This document shows, piece after piece, positions 24,278 through 36,159 of a DNA stretch of 64,000 bases. The notes under the pieces were generated by a model. That model was not told the DNA's origin. It saw nothing but the letters and a program-made list of their open reading frames with translations, and searched no databases. A program made the translations under genes and the position numbers. Every line of letters begins with the position of its first letter. Position 1 is the first letter of the stretch. The DNA is from Nautilus pompilius (taxonomy: Eukaryota; Mollusca; Cephalopoda; Nautilida; Nautilidae): positions 1 to 64,000 of the forward strand of contig JACATO010001662.1 in assembly GCA_018389105.1 (NCBI GenBank). The letters run 5' to 3'.

Positions 24278-25689
24278 AATGGTAGAGGACAGTTGGGGAA
24301 GGTTGACGAAAGTCTACGATGCATTAACGCTAGAAGGATGTCTCGGTACGTTAGGCACTCAACACATTTATATACTCGATTTCCGCAGTGTCAAACCACG
24401 TTCAGCAAATAGACTACTAACCGGAAGTCGTTGACTTTTAGGACGTCATGCTTTGCGCGCGAGCGCCACAGGAAGTGCCGGCCTGTTTCCCTGTTACGCT
24501 CTCTCAAAGTGGTGCGTTCAATGTACGTAAGTCGCCTTTATTTCCGCATCTCGTAACGAAACTGAGTACATGTGGGAACTTCTGTCCGCCCACGTTATGA
24601 AGCCAGTTTTATCTTCTTTGGTTTGTGCTCCAGTTGGCGGTCTCTCGTAGAGAAGCCATCCCCTGTGCAGCATCGTCCTAGTAACGCCAGAGGAAAGAGA
24701 CTGCGCAGCCCAGCCTCGTTCCAGTCCGAGCCATTTTGATTCTGCTGGGTGGGTCATTTAGCGTTGATTTTTTTTTTTTTAAATGATGATGATAACAAGA
24801 TGGTGCCCAGACTTTGCTACGACTCGCATGAAGAAGAAAAGAACTGCATACACTCGTGGCAGTGAGTCAGTATCAAAACAAACACCATCTCGCACAGCCT
24901 GTGACTCAGCGCCTGTGTTCAGCCGTGACGTATGCAACAGTCAATTCGGTCTTCTTTACAAGAGAGCCAACGCGCCGCCCATAAAAGTTTGAAAATTACC
25001 TTTTAGCACATCAAACAATACCTCGAGTAGAAAAATTCGAATTGAAAGGTCTTCAACTATAATTTCTGCAGATTCACGTCCTTGATCTGCAACTGCTCTA
25101 ACATTAAGTAAATAGCTATCTGACATTTTATGACCAGCGAGTTCGTGTATAAAAATGATTAAATTAAATTAGTCTTTCCCGTCACCAAACTTTATCAAAT
25201 AAACAAAGGCAGCAATAGTATCGTTCCAACCAACGACCCACCTGCCTGGCTACCATACTGTCTACCAAATGGAAAACACATTTCAAACTCTGTCTACTTT
25301 GTTGAAACTTCTGCAGTATTCTTGCTTTGATTATCTGATATCTAAGAGGACTAAAAATCCGCTATTTAAATGTTTTAAATTTGGTACTCGCATAAATATA
25401 AATAAGAATAAGGTGAATAAACTACATATTTTAAAAAAGCTAAATGGTTTACGAACTCACTACCTGTTATGTTAGTGGAAAATTGTATTTACAGGAGTAG
25501 CCGGATCATATGCTACTATAATTATGTTAATGTTTTCTAATTCATTATATTTGTATTCACTCACTCCTCGGCCTCTGTTTAAAATATCCGCTAGGACGAC
25601 CTTAGCATTCGCGACATTACCGTGTATACCGTACACCATTGAAAAGGTTCCTTTGTGTAGATCACTGGCACTCCCACTCAACATTTACA
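24276..25689. other. Non-coding, nothing recognised
   Basis: CpG-rich patch at 24430-24740, with a 79-codon minus-strand frame of no known family, then AT-rich sequence leading to the minisatellite. A (GAT)n-like run near 24782-24793. Confidence 0.35.
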
Positions 25690-28600
25690 AGGATCCTTGG
25701 CGTAAAACCAGTGCCTAAATCCAGCTCACCATTTTACAACTTTCCGGGATGGAAAAACACTGGTTCATTACTGCTCACCATTTTGCTTTGTTCCTCGGTG
25801 TAAAATCACTGCTTCACTCCAGCTGACCAATTTACAACATGCAATGGTGGAAAATCATTGGATTATTACTGCTCACCAGTTTACAATCTTCATTGGCGTC
25901 TCATTCCATCTCACCACTTTAGGGATTTCTTGGTGTAAAACCATTGGCTCATCCCAGTTCACCATTTTATTGGTTCCTTGGTGAAAATTTCTGGCTCCTT
26001 TCTCTGTTCAACATTTTCCAATGATTCTTTGCGTAAAATTACTGGCTCTTTCTCCAGCTGACCATTTTAAAAAAGGTTCCTTGGCGTAAAACCGCTGCCT
26101 CGCTCCAGGTTACCATTTTACTGGTTTCCTTGGTGTAAAATCAAAGCTCAATCCAGCTCAACATTTAACATCGCTCCAATGTGGAAAATCAGAGAGTAAT
26201 TCCTGCTGATCATTTTAGTCGGTTTCTTGGTGTAAAATCATTCGCTAACTCCAGCTCTCTACTCTACTGGGTTACTTTGCGTAAAATTACTCTCTCACTC
26301 CAGCTCTCCAATTTACAAGGTTTTGGGCGTAAAATCAATGGCCCACTGCAGCTCACCATTTTTTGGGGGATTCCTTGGTGAAAACCACTGGCTCTTTCCT
26401 GGTCACCATTTTCCAATGATTCTTTGCGTAAAATTACTGGCTCTCTCCAGATCACCATTTTAAAAAGGTTCCTTGGCGTAAAATCACTGACTTAATCCTG
26501 GTAACCATTTTATAGGGTTTCTTGGTGTAAAATTCCTGGCTGAATCCAGCTCAACACAATACAACGTTCCGAGTTGGAAAATCACTGGCTCACTCCAGTT
26601 CAGTTTTTAAATTGTTCCTTGGAGTAAAATCACTGGCTCTTTCCAGCTCAGTGGAAAATCAATGGTTCGTTCCTGCTCACTATTTTACGGGATTCCTTCG
26701 TGAAAAATCACTGGCACATTCATGCTCTCCATTTTATAGGGTTCCTTTTCGTAAAAACCCTGCCTCACTACACGTCACCATTTTGCTTTGATCCTTGGTG
26801 TAATATCACAGGATCACTCCTGCTCACTATTAAAATTAGTTTTTTGGTGAAAATCAATGGATCTATCCTGTTCACCATTTTCCATGGATGCTTTGCATAA
26901 AATCTCTGCTTCATTTCAGCTCACCATTATACATGGTTTCCTTGGTGAAAATCTCTGGCTCTTTTCTGTTTACCATTTTCCAAGAATTCTTTTCGTAAAA
27001 TCACTGCCTCAACTCCAGTTCTCCATTTTGCTTTGTTCCTTGTTGTAAAATCACAGGCTCACTCCAGCTCACAATTATAGGTGGTTCCTTGGTGAAAATC
27101 ACTGGCACTTTTCTGTTCACCATTTTTAAGGTTTCCTTTAGCGTAAAATCACTGCCTCACTGCAGCTTAACAGTATAATGGGTTTCTTCGTGAAAATACC
27201 TGGCACTTTCCTGTTCACCATTTTCCAAGTATTCTATGCGTTAAATTGCAGGCTCACACCAGCTCACCATTTTAAAAAGGTTTCTTGGCGTAAAATCACA
27301 TGCTCATTCAGCTCACGATATTACAGCGTTCCAATGTGGAAAATCACTGGCTCACTACAGCTCAGTTTTTAAACGGTTCCTTGATGTAAAATCATTTGCT
27401 CACTCCAGCTCTCTATTATACAGGGTTCCTTCGTATAAAATCACTGCGTCCCTCCAGCTCACCATTTTACAAGGTTCCTTGGCTTAAAATAATGGCCTCG
27501 CTCCGACTCGCCATTTTCCAAGGTTACTTTTCGTAAAATCACTGGCTTACACCAGGTCACCATTATATTTGGTTCCATGGTGAAAATATCGGGCTCTTTC
27601 CAGTTCACCATTTTCCAAGGTTTCCTTGCATAAAATTACTGGCTCACTCCAGCTCACCATTTTACAAGATTCATTGGCGTAAAATTACTGCCTCACTCGA
27701 GCTCACCATTTTATAGAGTTCCTTGGTGAAAACCACTGGCTCTTTCCTGGTCACCATTTTCCAATGATTCTTTGCGTAAAATTACTGACTCTATCCAGAT
27801 CACCATTTTAAAAGGTTCCTTGGCGTAAAATCACTGATTCACTCCTGGTAACCATTTTGCTTTGTTCCTTGGTGTAAAACCATTTGTTCATTCCAGTTCT
27901 CTATTACATAGGGTTCCTTCGCGTAAAATGCCTCCCTCACTCCAGCTCACCATTATACTTGGTTCCTTGGTGAAAATCTCTGGGTCTTTCCTGTTCACCA
28001 TTTACAATGTTCTTGACCTAAAATCACTGACCACTGCAGCTCACCATTTTATAGGGTTCCTTGGAGTTAAATCAATGGCTGAATTCAGCTCACTATTTTA
28101 CAATACCTCTAGGTGAAAAATCAATGGCACATTCCTGCTCACCATTTTGGTGGTTTTCTTGATAGAAAATCACTGGTTCACTCCAACTCTCCATATTACA
28201 GAGGTCCTTTGCATAAAATCACTGCCACACTGCAGCACAATACTGTAATTGGTTCCTTTGTGTAAAATCATTCGCTCCCTCCAGCTCTCCATTTTACATG
28301 ATATCTTAGTGCAAAATCAATGCCACCTTCCTGCTCACCATCTAACGGGTTTTATTGGTCTAAAAGTACTAGCTCATCCCTGCTCACCATTTTAGAATGT
28401 TCCTTCGGGTAAAACCACTGTCTCTCTATTTTACATGGTTCCTTTACCATTTTACACGGTTCCTTGGTATAAAACCACTGTCTCACTTCAGCTCACCATT
28501 TTACAACGTTCCAAGGTGGAAAATCACTGGCTGATTCCTGCTCACCATGTTACGGGTTTTATTGGTCTAAAAGTACTAGCTGATTCCTGCTCACCATGTT

Positions 28601-28826
28601 ACGGGTTTCCTTGGTGTAAAATCTACTGGCTCAGTGCTGCTCAGCATTTTAGAGGGTTCTTTGGTTTAAAAATCACTGGCTTATTCCAGCTTACATTCTA
28701 CAACATTCCAATGTGGAAAACCACTGGCTCATTCCTGCTCACCATTTTATTTGATTCCTTGATGTAAAATCATTGGCTCATTCCAGCTCATCATTTTAGA
28801 GGGTTCTTTGGTGTCAAATCACTGGA
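25690..28826 (+). repeat. 3.1-kb minisatellite, ~64 diverged copies of a 48-49-bp unit
   Basis: Units can be laid end to end from CCATTTTAC to the next CCATTTTAC; five consecutive units at 27460-27700 measure 49, 49, 48, 49 and 49 bp. The typical unit has an arm GTAAAAT, then CTGG, a CTCACT loop, CCAG, CTCACC and the complementary arm ATTTTAC, followed by a spacer AAGGTTCCTTGG that is itself a small AAGG..CCTT inverted repeat. Each unit could therefore fold as a nested hairpin. A second subtype has GTGAAAAT paired with ATTTTCC. Blocks of several units recur (for example near 26018, 26413 and 27761), so there is higher-order structure. Units differ by many substitutions, so the array is old. 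As 49 is not a multiple of 3 and stops recur, it does not encode a protein; frames of up to 110 codons inside it are artefacts. The copy number is span divided by unit length. Confidence 0.93.
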
Positions 28827-31800
28827 AGCACTTTGCAGCTCTGTATGGTACCGTATCTACAAAAGTCAAATACCTTTGAGACGGTTTCCATTATACCAGT
28901 GATCGCTATGTTTGAGATGTTTTATGAGGCCTTTTTAATGACAAATCGGTTAATGTGCGAAAATATGAGCCCCATTTTCTTTAAATTGGATTGTTTTAGG
29001 GTTACAGTAGTTTGTGTGTTCTATAAACTGGGATTACACTATCTGACAAAAAAAAAACGTCTAAAAATTGTGGTCCGATTTTTATATAAAGCCGGGTGTT
29101 CTTATCTAACCTTAAGGGAGTTTTCCGAATATTGAATATATTGAAGGATTCCGTTGGAATTGGCGCTAAACGACGCTTGGCTTGATGAAAAGTCATGTGT
29201 ACTTCATTTTTAATCATCAGCGGTAAAAACTAAAAGATTATTTTTTGGCGGTATATGGATAATACAAAGTATGTTAAACAGTAAATGCCATGTAAATAAT
29301 ACGTTTGTTTCTTAATGCAGTCATTGAAGGTGCCGTTAATACGTTTTTTGTGTCTGGTGCGTGGAATATCCTCTAAAGCATATGCTCTTCTCTCAAAGTA
29401 GAGGGGTATACTAAGCTGCCAAGTGACGACTCGTTACCAGCTAGGCGAGACGTCAAGTTGACACCTGTCAGTAACTCAGTCTCTAAACAGGTAACTTGCG
29501 TGGAAAGGAATGACCAGGATTTCTCTGAAATAGCGCTACCACTAAGGAATATTCCTGCACATCTGTCACTGTCATAAAACAAGCCACCTACTCTAATATA
29601 TGCAATTTCTGAAAGAAGCGCCTCGATAGTTTAATATTTAATCTCCTGAATCTTAAAATATTTCTGGGATTGAATTGAAAAAATGCTAAGCATCATTTGC
29701 GTACAATCCACTAATCTCCCAGCATCATTTCAATACCACAAACAAAATCGCTCACGGCTCGTGAAAAAGGAGACCCAGAAATCACATGCATATTAGCAGT
29801 AGCATTCTGTTTCTTTTCAAACGTATCTGTAACCACCATCAGATGCTGAAAGACCAAATCTCTCTCTCTCTCCAGGAAAGCTAGCAGCAGCTTCAGATAT
29901 ACATTAGTGCGGTATCTCTGAATCGTAGGACTTAACACACGAGCAATCTATCACTGCGAGTTAACGTGGAAACACAGCATGCAGGCGCAAATAGCGTGTT
30001 CACGCCCTTTAATCAAATCTGTATTCTTTGGGATCGACAAGAACGCATACACATGTCGGGGTCTCAGCCGCCTTGCGGAAGATGCGCTGACCATAAACAG
30101 GAATTGTTGCTAGATCCATCGCAGACGTAAACTGCAGCATTTTTGTTGTTGTTTTTTTTTTTTTTTTTTTTTCTTTTTTCCGGTTGTATAAAGGTCTTCA
30201 GCTAACTCCCTAAGGCACTGGTTGGAGTGTTTATTCCGAAAGCTAAAGGTCGGAAGATGGGGCGTGGTTTTCTGCTTCTGGACGCAGGACAGTGAAGCGA
30301 GTCAGAGAGCGCTCATTATCAGCGCCTAATGAACAGGTAGAGTATGGCCGGACGCAGCGAAGGTGGCGCTAGGCAGGCCGTGAAAACCACCTGGAAGTAT
30401 GTCCGCCTGGTACACACACTCCTCCACTTTACGATTTCATGTTCACCGCGGTCCTTTGTTCGCCACCATATGTCCATTGAGAAGGCTTATTTTATTCTGC
30501 TTATTGATGTCCGACACTGATCGATATTAATATTCTCATAACAGTCGGCTCTATTTTCAGGTGAGCACGAGCAGATCTTTTCTAAACCTCACTGTTTCCA
30601 GCCTTATATTATTCACATTGTGGCGCACTTGTAACTTTGAATTATTCAGCAGCCGTTCTCGAATTGTCTTCATTATACCGTATCGCCATTTCCACAAGTA
30701 ATTTTCTTATGATCAATGGACCAAACACTCGGGTATACTAATTTTGTCTTTCTTTTCTCACCCTTCGGATACTCCACGCGATGTCTTAAGAGACGAATGT
30801 CAATGTATTAAGTTATTAGCAATTATATATATATATTTTTTTTATTATACACTACACAGAAGAAATATTACATCTGCCAAGCAACAAAGAACCAAGACAT
30901 GGTCTGCACTATACCCTGCCACCAGCTTGATCTCTTTTGTGGCCCCAACACACGAAAACCGTTTGAACGCATATTTAAAAAGTCACCTACTAAGATTTTC
31001 ACATTTGTAAACTTAGGACGATATTTGCACACAAAAAGTTAGCCCGATACAAATAGAGGGAAATTTTAAAAAAAAAAAAAAAAATAAAATAATAATTAGT
31101 TTGGAAATATAATGCGTCTATATTTTCAACGTGTTTAGAAGAACAACTGAAGATTATCACCCTGACGATGACGTCAAAGGAAGATCTCTGACGCGTAGTT
31201 TTAATAGTTAGTTGTATTACTGCTGATCACCCGGCAAGGGAACCACAAACTAAGTGTGTACATTATATTGCTCTCTTGTTTTATTCCTAATATTAACCAC
31301 TGCCGATCTCCTAAGTTATTTTTGGTTACGTACGACCCAGAATTTGAAAATAAAGTGTAGATAGCAGGAAAAAAATTAAATTCTTTGATGAAAAATTAGC
31401 GTGAAGGACAACATAAAACTAACATGAAAAAAGGGTAAAATTAACACGAAAAGATGTAAAGTTGTCATGAAATCACAAAAAATGCATTTAAATATAAAGA
31501 ATACATTAATACAGAAAACTCAAACCACAAACAAGAATAATATTGTAATAAATAATCTCCAAATTAAAATAAAACAATAAGCAAACAGAAGAAACCAATA
31601 GTGGCAACAGTTACATATAAAGATTAAAATATTATGGAATGATTTTACAAAATTGCATAATATATTTTAATTATTGTATTTATTTTTGTTTTGAGTGGAG
31701 GTCGAGTCGAATAAATATTTTGTTTCTTCAGCTCCAACATCAGTCAAAGCTTCAGACAGCTCAGTTCTACACAGTCCTAAAATGGTAATCTATTATCGAC

Positions 31801-32499
31801 ATGGGTGATTTTCAATTTAATGCCTTTTCAGAAAGTTCAGAGATTGGAATATCGTTTTATTTGCTTCCATTTAAATCGATATGATCAGATGCTGATTATT
31901 TTTCTCGCTCCCTTTCTCCATTACTATCGAATAACAAATCTTTTTTTTTTTTTAAGGAAAAGCGAAAGTCCACGTTTACTTTCCGATGTTATACGATATC
32001 TTTCTGTTTTTCAAGCTTTTTCAACTTTATTGGTAAACTCTTACATTTCTGCTCGCGGAAAAGTTACTTTAAAATAGAGTTCTAATTTTATTAGACTTAT
32101 TTTGAGTAATTTTGTAATCTATTTAAAATATTTCGAATCCTGCTTAACGGGCTTCATCGTTTATATTTAATGCTATGTAGTTTAAAAGGCAGGAAACAGA
32201 ATAAAACCTGTATTATGTGTTGTTGTTTTTTTTACTCCTTTATGTTAACCGGATTAAAAGAAATTAAATATATCCTGAATAAACACAATAGGTTTTCTTC
32301 ACCAGCCAGTAAAACGGCCTAGTATAATATATATTTATAAAGAAGTCAGGCATAATGAGGAAAATAATTTAGAAATTAAAATATCATTGTTTTCTAAAGT
32401 TTTCGCTAAGGAAACATTAAAGGTGACTTTTAATTTTTTGTAGTATTGTAATGAATATGGTGAGTCGGATGTAACAAACACAGAAACAGGGTAAGAGAG
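28827..32499. other. Non-coding, nothing firmly recognised
   Basis: The 100-codon frame just after the minisatellite (28833-29135) has no known motif. A long T-run occupies about 30152-30180. A complex CpG-richer patch lies at 30180-30420, with a CTCF-like AGGTGGCGCT at 30361. A-rich sequence at 31330-31660 holds many AAAT words. No tRNA, transposase or exon supported. Confidence 0.38.
30361..30370 (+). promoter_or_regulatory. CTCF-like core AGGTGGCGCT
   Basis: Matches the AG(G/A)(T/G)GGCGC core of the bilaterian CTCF motif, inside a complex patch. Similar cores occur at 359-368, 53310-53319, 55763-55778 and 63306-63316. CTCF is an insulator and architectural zinc-finger protein. Occupancy is unknown and single cores arise by chance. 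Confidence 0.25.
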
Positions 32500-33030
32500 T
32501 AGGGATTCATTGCCATTTGCCACTACAAGCCATCATCTGCCACTGATGAAGCTCGGGATCAAACGACCTGCTTTCTAATTGATGTCTGTGATGTGGTCCT
32601 ATCTGCTGCCACGTCTCAGACTAATTCTGTGATGGTGTATGGTAGTGTCTCGAGCGCAGATGTCAACAGAAAATGTCTCAGAAATGCTCAATAGGGTTGA
32701 AATCCTCAAACATAGAAGGATTTCTCAGCAACCACAAAAGCATCCTCTGGTCTGGTGGTATCATCGGTGAAGGTGATATGGGGATCGCGCCTATGGAATA
32801 ATGGCGATTGGCTTGAGCTCGTTGATCTTGTAGGCCTAATCTGTTCTTCCGTCAACCGTGTACAGCAGTGTTTCCAAAGTTCCATTATCTCGGTCCAAAC
32901 CATTATGGACCCGGCTCCACCTGTCATCGTGTGTCACGTTGCATTCCGGGATAAGCTCACACCACGTCGTCGTCATACTCAAGTTCATCCAGGTTGCAAA
33001 CTGCATTCATCATCCCATTTAAAATAGTCA
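32500..33030 (-). mobile_element. Degenerate Tc1-type transposase, C-terminal half
   Basis: On the minus strand a frame (32927-32706) begins with GAGSIMVW (32918-32895), the Tc1 hallmark GG(G/A)S(V/I)MVWG. It continues to FTDDTTRP (about 32768-32745), which corresponds to the (Q/N)D(N)A.PH / TTRPH segment holding the second catalytic aspartate. After a frameshift, NPIEHF is encoded at 32698-32681; this is the NPIEH(L/V)WD block with the third acid. A CNV-type word upstream of GAGSIMVW lies in another frame. Motif order and spacing are right for Tc1/mariner, but frameshifts, stops and the missing DNA-binding half make it a dead relic. It differs in wording from the relics at 2.7 and 13.7 kb, so it is probably a separate lineage. 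Confidence 0.72.
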
Positions 33031-33181
33031 CCATATGAACGAACAAACGGGTAGGATGCGTAATACGTTTTGAAAATATACTTAGGTCTGTGGAAGTTAA
33101 TGTAAATACTTTGAAAACTAAATGATAAATTTCACAGTAAGGAATATCAACAGCCGTGACGTCACTGATCCCAACTGTGTA

Positions 33182-33520
33182 CAGCCATGGCCAAACGTTT
33201 TTGCATCAACCCAGAAATGACAATAAGAAAATGTCTTATGATCACGCCCATAGCTTGATACCCTACCCCCAAGATCATCTCTAGGTAGGTTACGTTTCGT
33301 GCCATGATTCAAAAGCGTATAAATTCTTTTCGGAAATCACGTGTCTGCGTGTTAGATTTCAAGTTGTCGCATTTCACAGCTTTGGATCATTTCTCCATTA
33401 AGTACGTGGAAAACTACTAATCTTTATGCGCTTTGGTACGTTAAGGGGACATTACTCTGCTAGTTAAACCTAAGAACAAAAATATAGAAAATCCTATGGG
33501 GATACAAAACGTTTGGTCTG
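33182..33520. mobile_element. Non-autonomous Tc1-like element with TIRs and TA duplications
   Basis: The left end begins CAGCCATGGCCAAACGTTTT directly after TA (33180-33181). The right end finishes AAAACGTTTGGTCTG directly before TA (33521-33522). The ends are inverted repeats sharing CAAACGTTTT and the CAG/CTG termini, with a four-base gap. TA duplication and CAG-type termini are diagnostic of Tc1/mariner insertions. The ~339-bp interior has no transposase motifs. It lies about 150 bp from the Tc1-type relic at 32500-33030; whether they are related cannot be told. Confidence 0.6.
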
Positions 33521-33522
33521 TA

Positions 33523-33800
33523 GTCACAATAAATCAACCTCGTGGAGCACCTGTTAAAACAGTAATGCGGTAGTATACTCACAGCTTCAAAGGTCTGCCA
33601 AACAGATGTGTAAGATAACGCAATTTTTACACGGAAGTTCGCGTTTATTTGAAAATATTTCATATTATTTCTATAACTATTTTAAGCTAAATAAATAAAA
33701 AAACCGGCGGTCCATTGTCTCGTGGGGTGATATACATCTCCAAGGAGCAGTAAGACAAATGCTCTCTTTTAGTCTTCTAATCTGAAAGTATAAATGCAGC
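33523..33800. other. Non-coding, nothing recognised
   Basis: AT-rich sequence after the non-autonomous element. Confidence 0.4.
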
Positions 33801-34210
33801 GATAACAGCCAGCCACCCGTTTGTTGCAATTTTCTCTACTGGCTTTAAACAAACGTAGGCGTAATTAGGCACTAAACATCCGCTCAGTTCGTTAATGATG
33901 ATCGAAGGAAATTAGCAGCAAAAGTTCAGAGGTAATTAAAATTCAGAAGCTGAGAGAAAATTGCGGAGAACAGCGTCATTAATACGCCAACATCAAACAG
34001 GCGTTTGGCGCTGTGTACCGCAAGGAAGGCTTCTGAGACCGGCTTTGTTTTAATTTATCTAAATGCTTTTGGGGGTGTCAGACTGAAGTCTTCGTATTAG
34101 CGAGTGTCCTGGGAAAGGCTGTGAAATAGTGTCCGCCAGCCGCCATCAACTCATAATTTCGGGGGAAACGTTAATGAATCGTTCAATTATGGACTAAACT
34201 ATGAGGAAAG
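33801..34210. promoter_or_regulatory. Candidate conserved non-coding element
   Basis: A complex, homopolymer-free stretch with many homeodomain-like words (TCGTTAATGATG, GGTAATTAAAATT, CATTAATACGCC, CGTTAATGAATCG, TTCAATTATGG). No frame is open. It stands out against AT-rich flanks. Conservation is not shown; the call is by texture. Confidence 0.25.
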
Positions 34211-35784
34211 GAAAGAAAGGGGTTCATATTTTGGTATAGATATTGGGTATGTAAGTATACAAAATCATCTATTGATTAGCTGTGCATGAGATAGCGCGAA
34301 ATAAAAACATTTAAATATGCGGTATTTTCTGTTAAACAAACAATTAATCAATAAAATGTGAATAATAAATACCCTTATTTACATTAGCATACGGATGTTT
34401 GAAAATCAATTCAGTGTTTTAAAAGAGTTTATTTCAAGCTTTTGACAAAACGATTTTCATAAAAATATATCCTCTTTTATGCCAGTTGGATTATTTCACA
34501 GCTGAGCCCTGCCCCTGTTTATACCTGGAGAGTTTGTTTTTTAAATAACAAGAACATTGTTAAAACTACTCAGTTTCCTCGCGCGATTACATTGTTTCTG
34601 TACTATTTTACTCGAGTTTGAGTCTTTTTGTCTGACTCACCGATTTACCTTTTTTTCTTACATCATGAAGCAACCATTCAGATATGATGTATATTGATGG
34701 TCACACTCACTAACCGCTGATAGCTTCTTGAGGTCACGAACTCACAGGAACAAGATGGACACGAATGGGTGGTACTCCCTATTTGTAAGGCAAAGAAAAG
34801 ATGATTAAATAGGAGGACAATTTTAACTATTAGTTACTTGTATCTACAAAACAAAGTCACACTTTATTCGTTTTCGACATTCGGATCCCTTTAGAGCTTG
34901 TGTGAGTAAGTTAAAGTAGTAATGGTGTATTGATTGAGACAGTAAGGGGCCGACGAGTTATTATTTAAACGGTTTTCAAACTGTGGCCGTGTTCAAGATG
35001 ACGGGGACTGGTGACTTGCACTCTGTGAAATATCAGAACTGTCGGTAACCGTAGTAGATAAGGGATAATGGGAACTAGTTTAAACGTCATACTAAGGACT
35101 TGTAACCAAATAAACCAAACGGAACATCTGTTAAACGGTAGGATAAATTTAGATAATGCAAGTTTCGCCAAGCGGGTCGTGACATAAACCGAAATCGGAG
35201 CTAGCTAACAAAAGACTAAACAGACTGTCAATCGACTTCTGGAGATACCTGCCTATTTCCTTTGTGGTCGCGTCGCCATCCAAACCAGCAGCCACCGAGA
35301 GGAGCGCCAAGGAACAGCCTAAATGTGCGAAAGTACCTGTCAAGAAACGTGAGAACTGGTGCTGCCATCCGGAACGGCAGATGTCGTAAAATGACACTCG
35401 GCTGAATTGTTCGCCGATGATTAATATGTCATAATGTGCCAAACCCTCTCCTGCTCCTCAGGTGGGCGTTTATCCATTGATTTCCATCCTTTTCGACAGG
35501 TTTCTTTCTTAGCCTTGCTGCGATTTCAAATTTGATCTTCTTGTGGTCGTAAAGACGTCAGTCGCGAGGGAGGTTCGAAGTCAGTTTTACAATGAAGTGA
35601 GATGTCTTAAACGTTACCAGTTTGGCCAGCCAATGACGCAAATCTAGAGCCGCCATCACTGCGCATTTACGCATCAATAAGTTACCTGAACAAAAGAAAA
35701 ATGGGAGAGAAACAAATTACAACAAATAGTTTCATCAAAAGTTGTTTTCCACCTATCTAAAATATAATTTTACATGGGAAAAAT
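34211..35784. other. Non-coding, nothing recognised
   Basis: AT-rich to mixed. Minus-strand frames at 34965-35442 are without known motif. Confidence 0.4.
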
Positions 35785-35785
35785 C

Positions 35786-36020
35786 GTGGTCCAACCGTTA
35801 GTCTGTTAACGCCGAGAGCTCGAGTTAGAACCCCGGTCCGAACCGGCAGGTATCTTCCTGTCAGGGTGTCTTCCGGGTCCTTTATTTGAAACCTTGATCA
35901 GACCCCACGCACAAGTTGGCTTTCCTGTCTTGTCGCGGCTGTAGACAGTCTGGAAGAGCCGCAGAGACCGGCTCGTGTTGAAGATTACGTTAGGGTGTAA
36001 TTGGGAAAGTTAGGTAGAAA
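35786..36020 (+). repeat. tRNA-derived SINE candidate
   Basis: The first ~60 bases resemble a tRNA: GTGGTCCAACCGTTAGTCTG looks like the D-arm/A-box of a Glu/Asp-type tRNA (GTGGTCTAGTGGTTAG). GAGTTAGAACCCCGG about 30 bases on is a degraded B-box (GGTTCGAATCC-like). A GC-rich body of about 170 bp follows, ending near GGGTGTAATTGGGAAAG. It cannot be a functional tRNA, as stems do not close and the B-box is damaged. A SINE or tRNA pseudogene is likely; the family is not recognised. Confidence 0.42.
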
Positions 36021-36116
36021 ACAGATCTTTGACCCGAATGAGAAGGAAGCGGTTACACGCGAAGACTATTATTAACAAGGAGACGAAATGTGATGGTTGC
36101 GCAGGCTGTATTTTAT

Positions 36117-36159
36117 TGTGTGTGTGTGTGTGTGTGTGGTGTGTGTGTGTGTGTGTGTG
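36117..36159 (+). repeat. (TG)n microsatellite
   Basis: About 21 TG units with one GG interruption. Confidence 0.95.

Noticed and set aside
28435..28767. 110-codon frame and similar frames at 25.7-28.8 kb
   Set aside because: They lie in the 49-bp minisatellite, whose unit length rotates the reading frame; stops recur and the frames are chance gaps.
33118..33312. Minus-strand frame read at first as the DNA-binding half of the Tc1-type relic at 32.5-33.0 kb
   Set aside because: It crosses the left end of a TIR-bounded non-autonomous element (33182-33520), so most of it belongs to that element; motif fit was weak.
34270..34300. TTAGCTGTGCATGAGATAGCGCG, a possible seventh copy of the dispersed repeat
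   Set aside because: Only the core is similar; none of the upstream words of the family are present.
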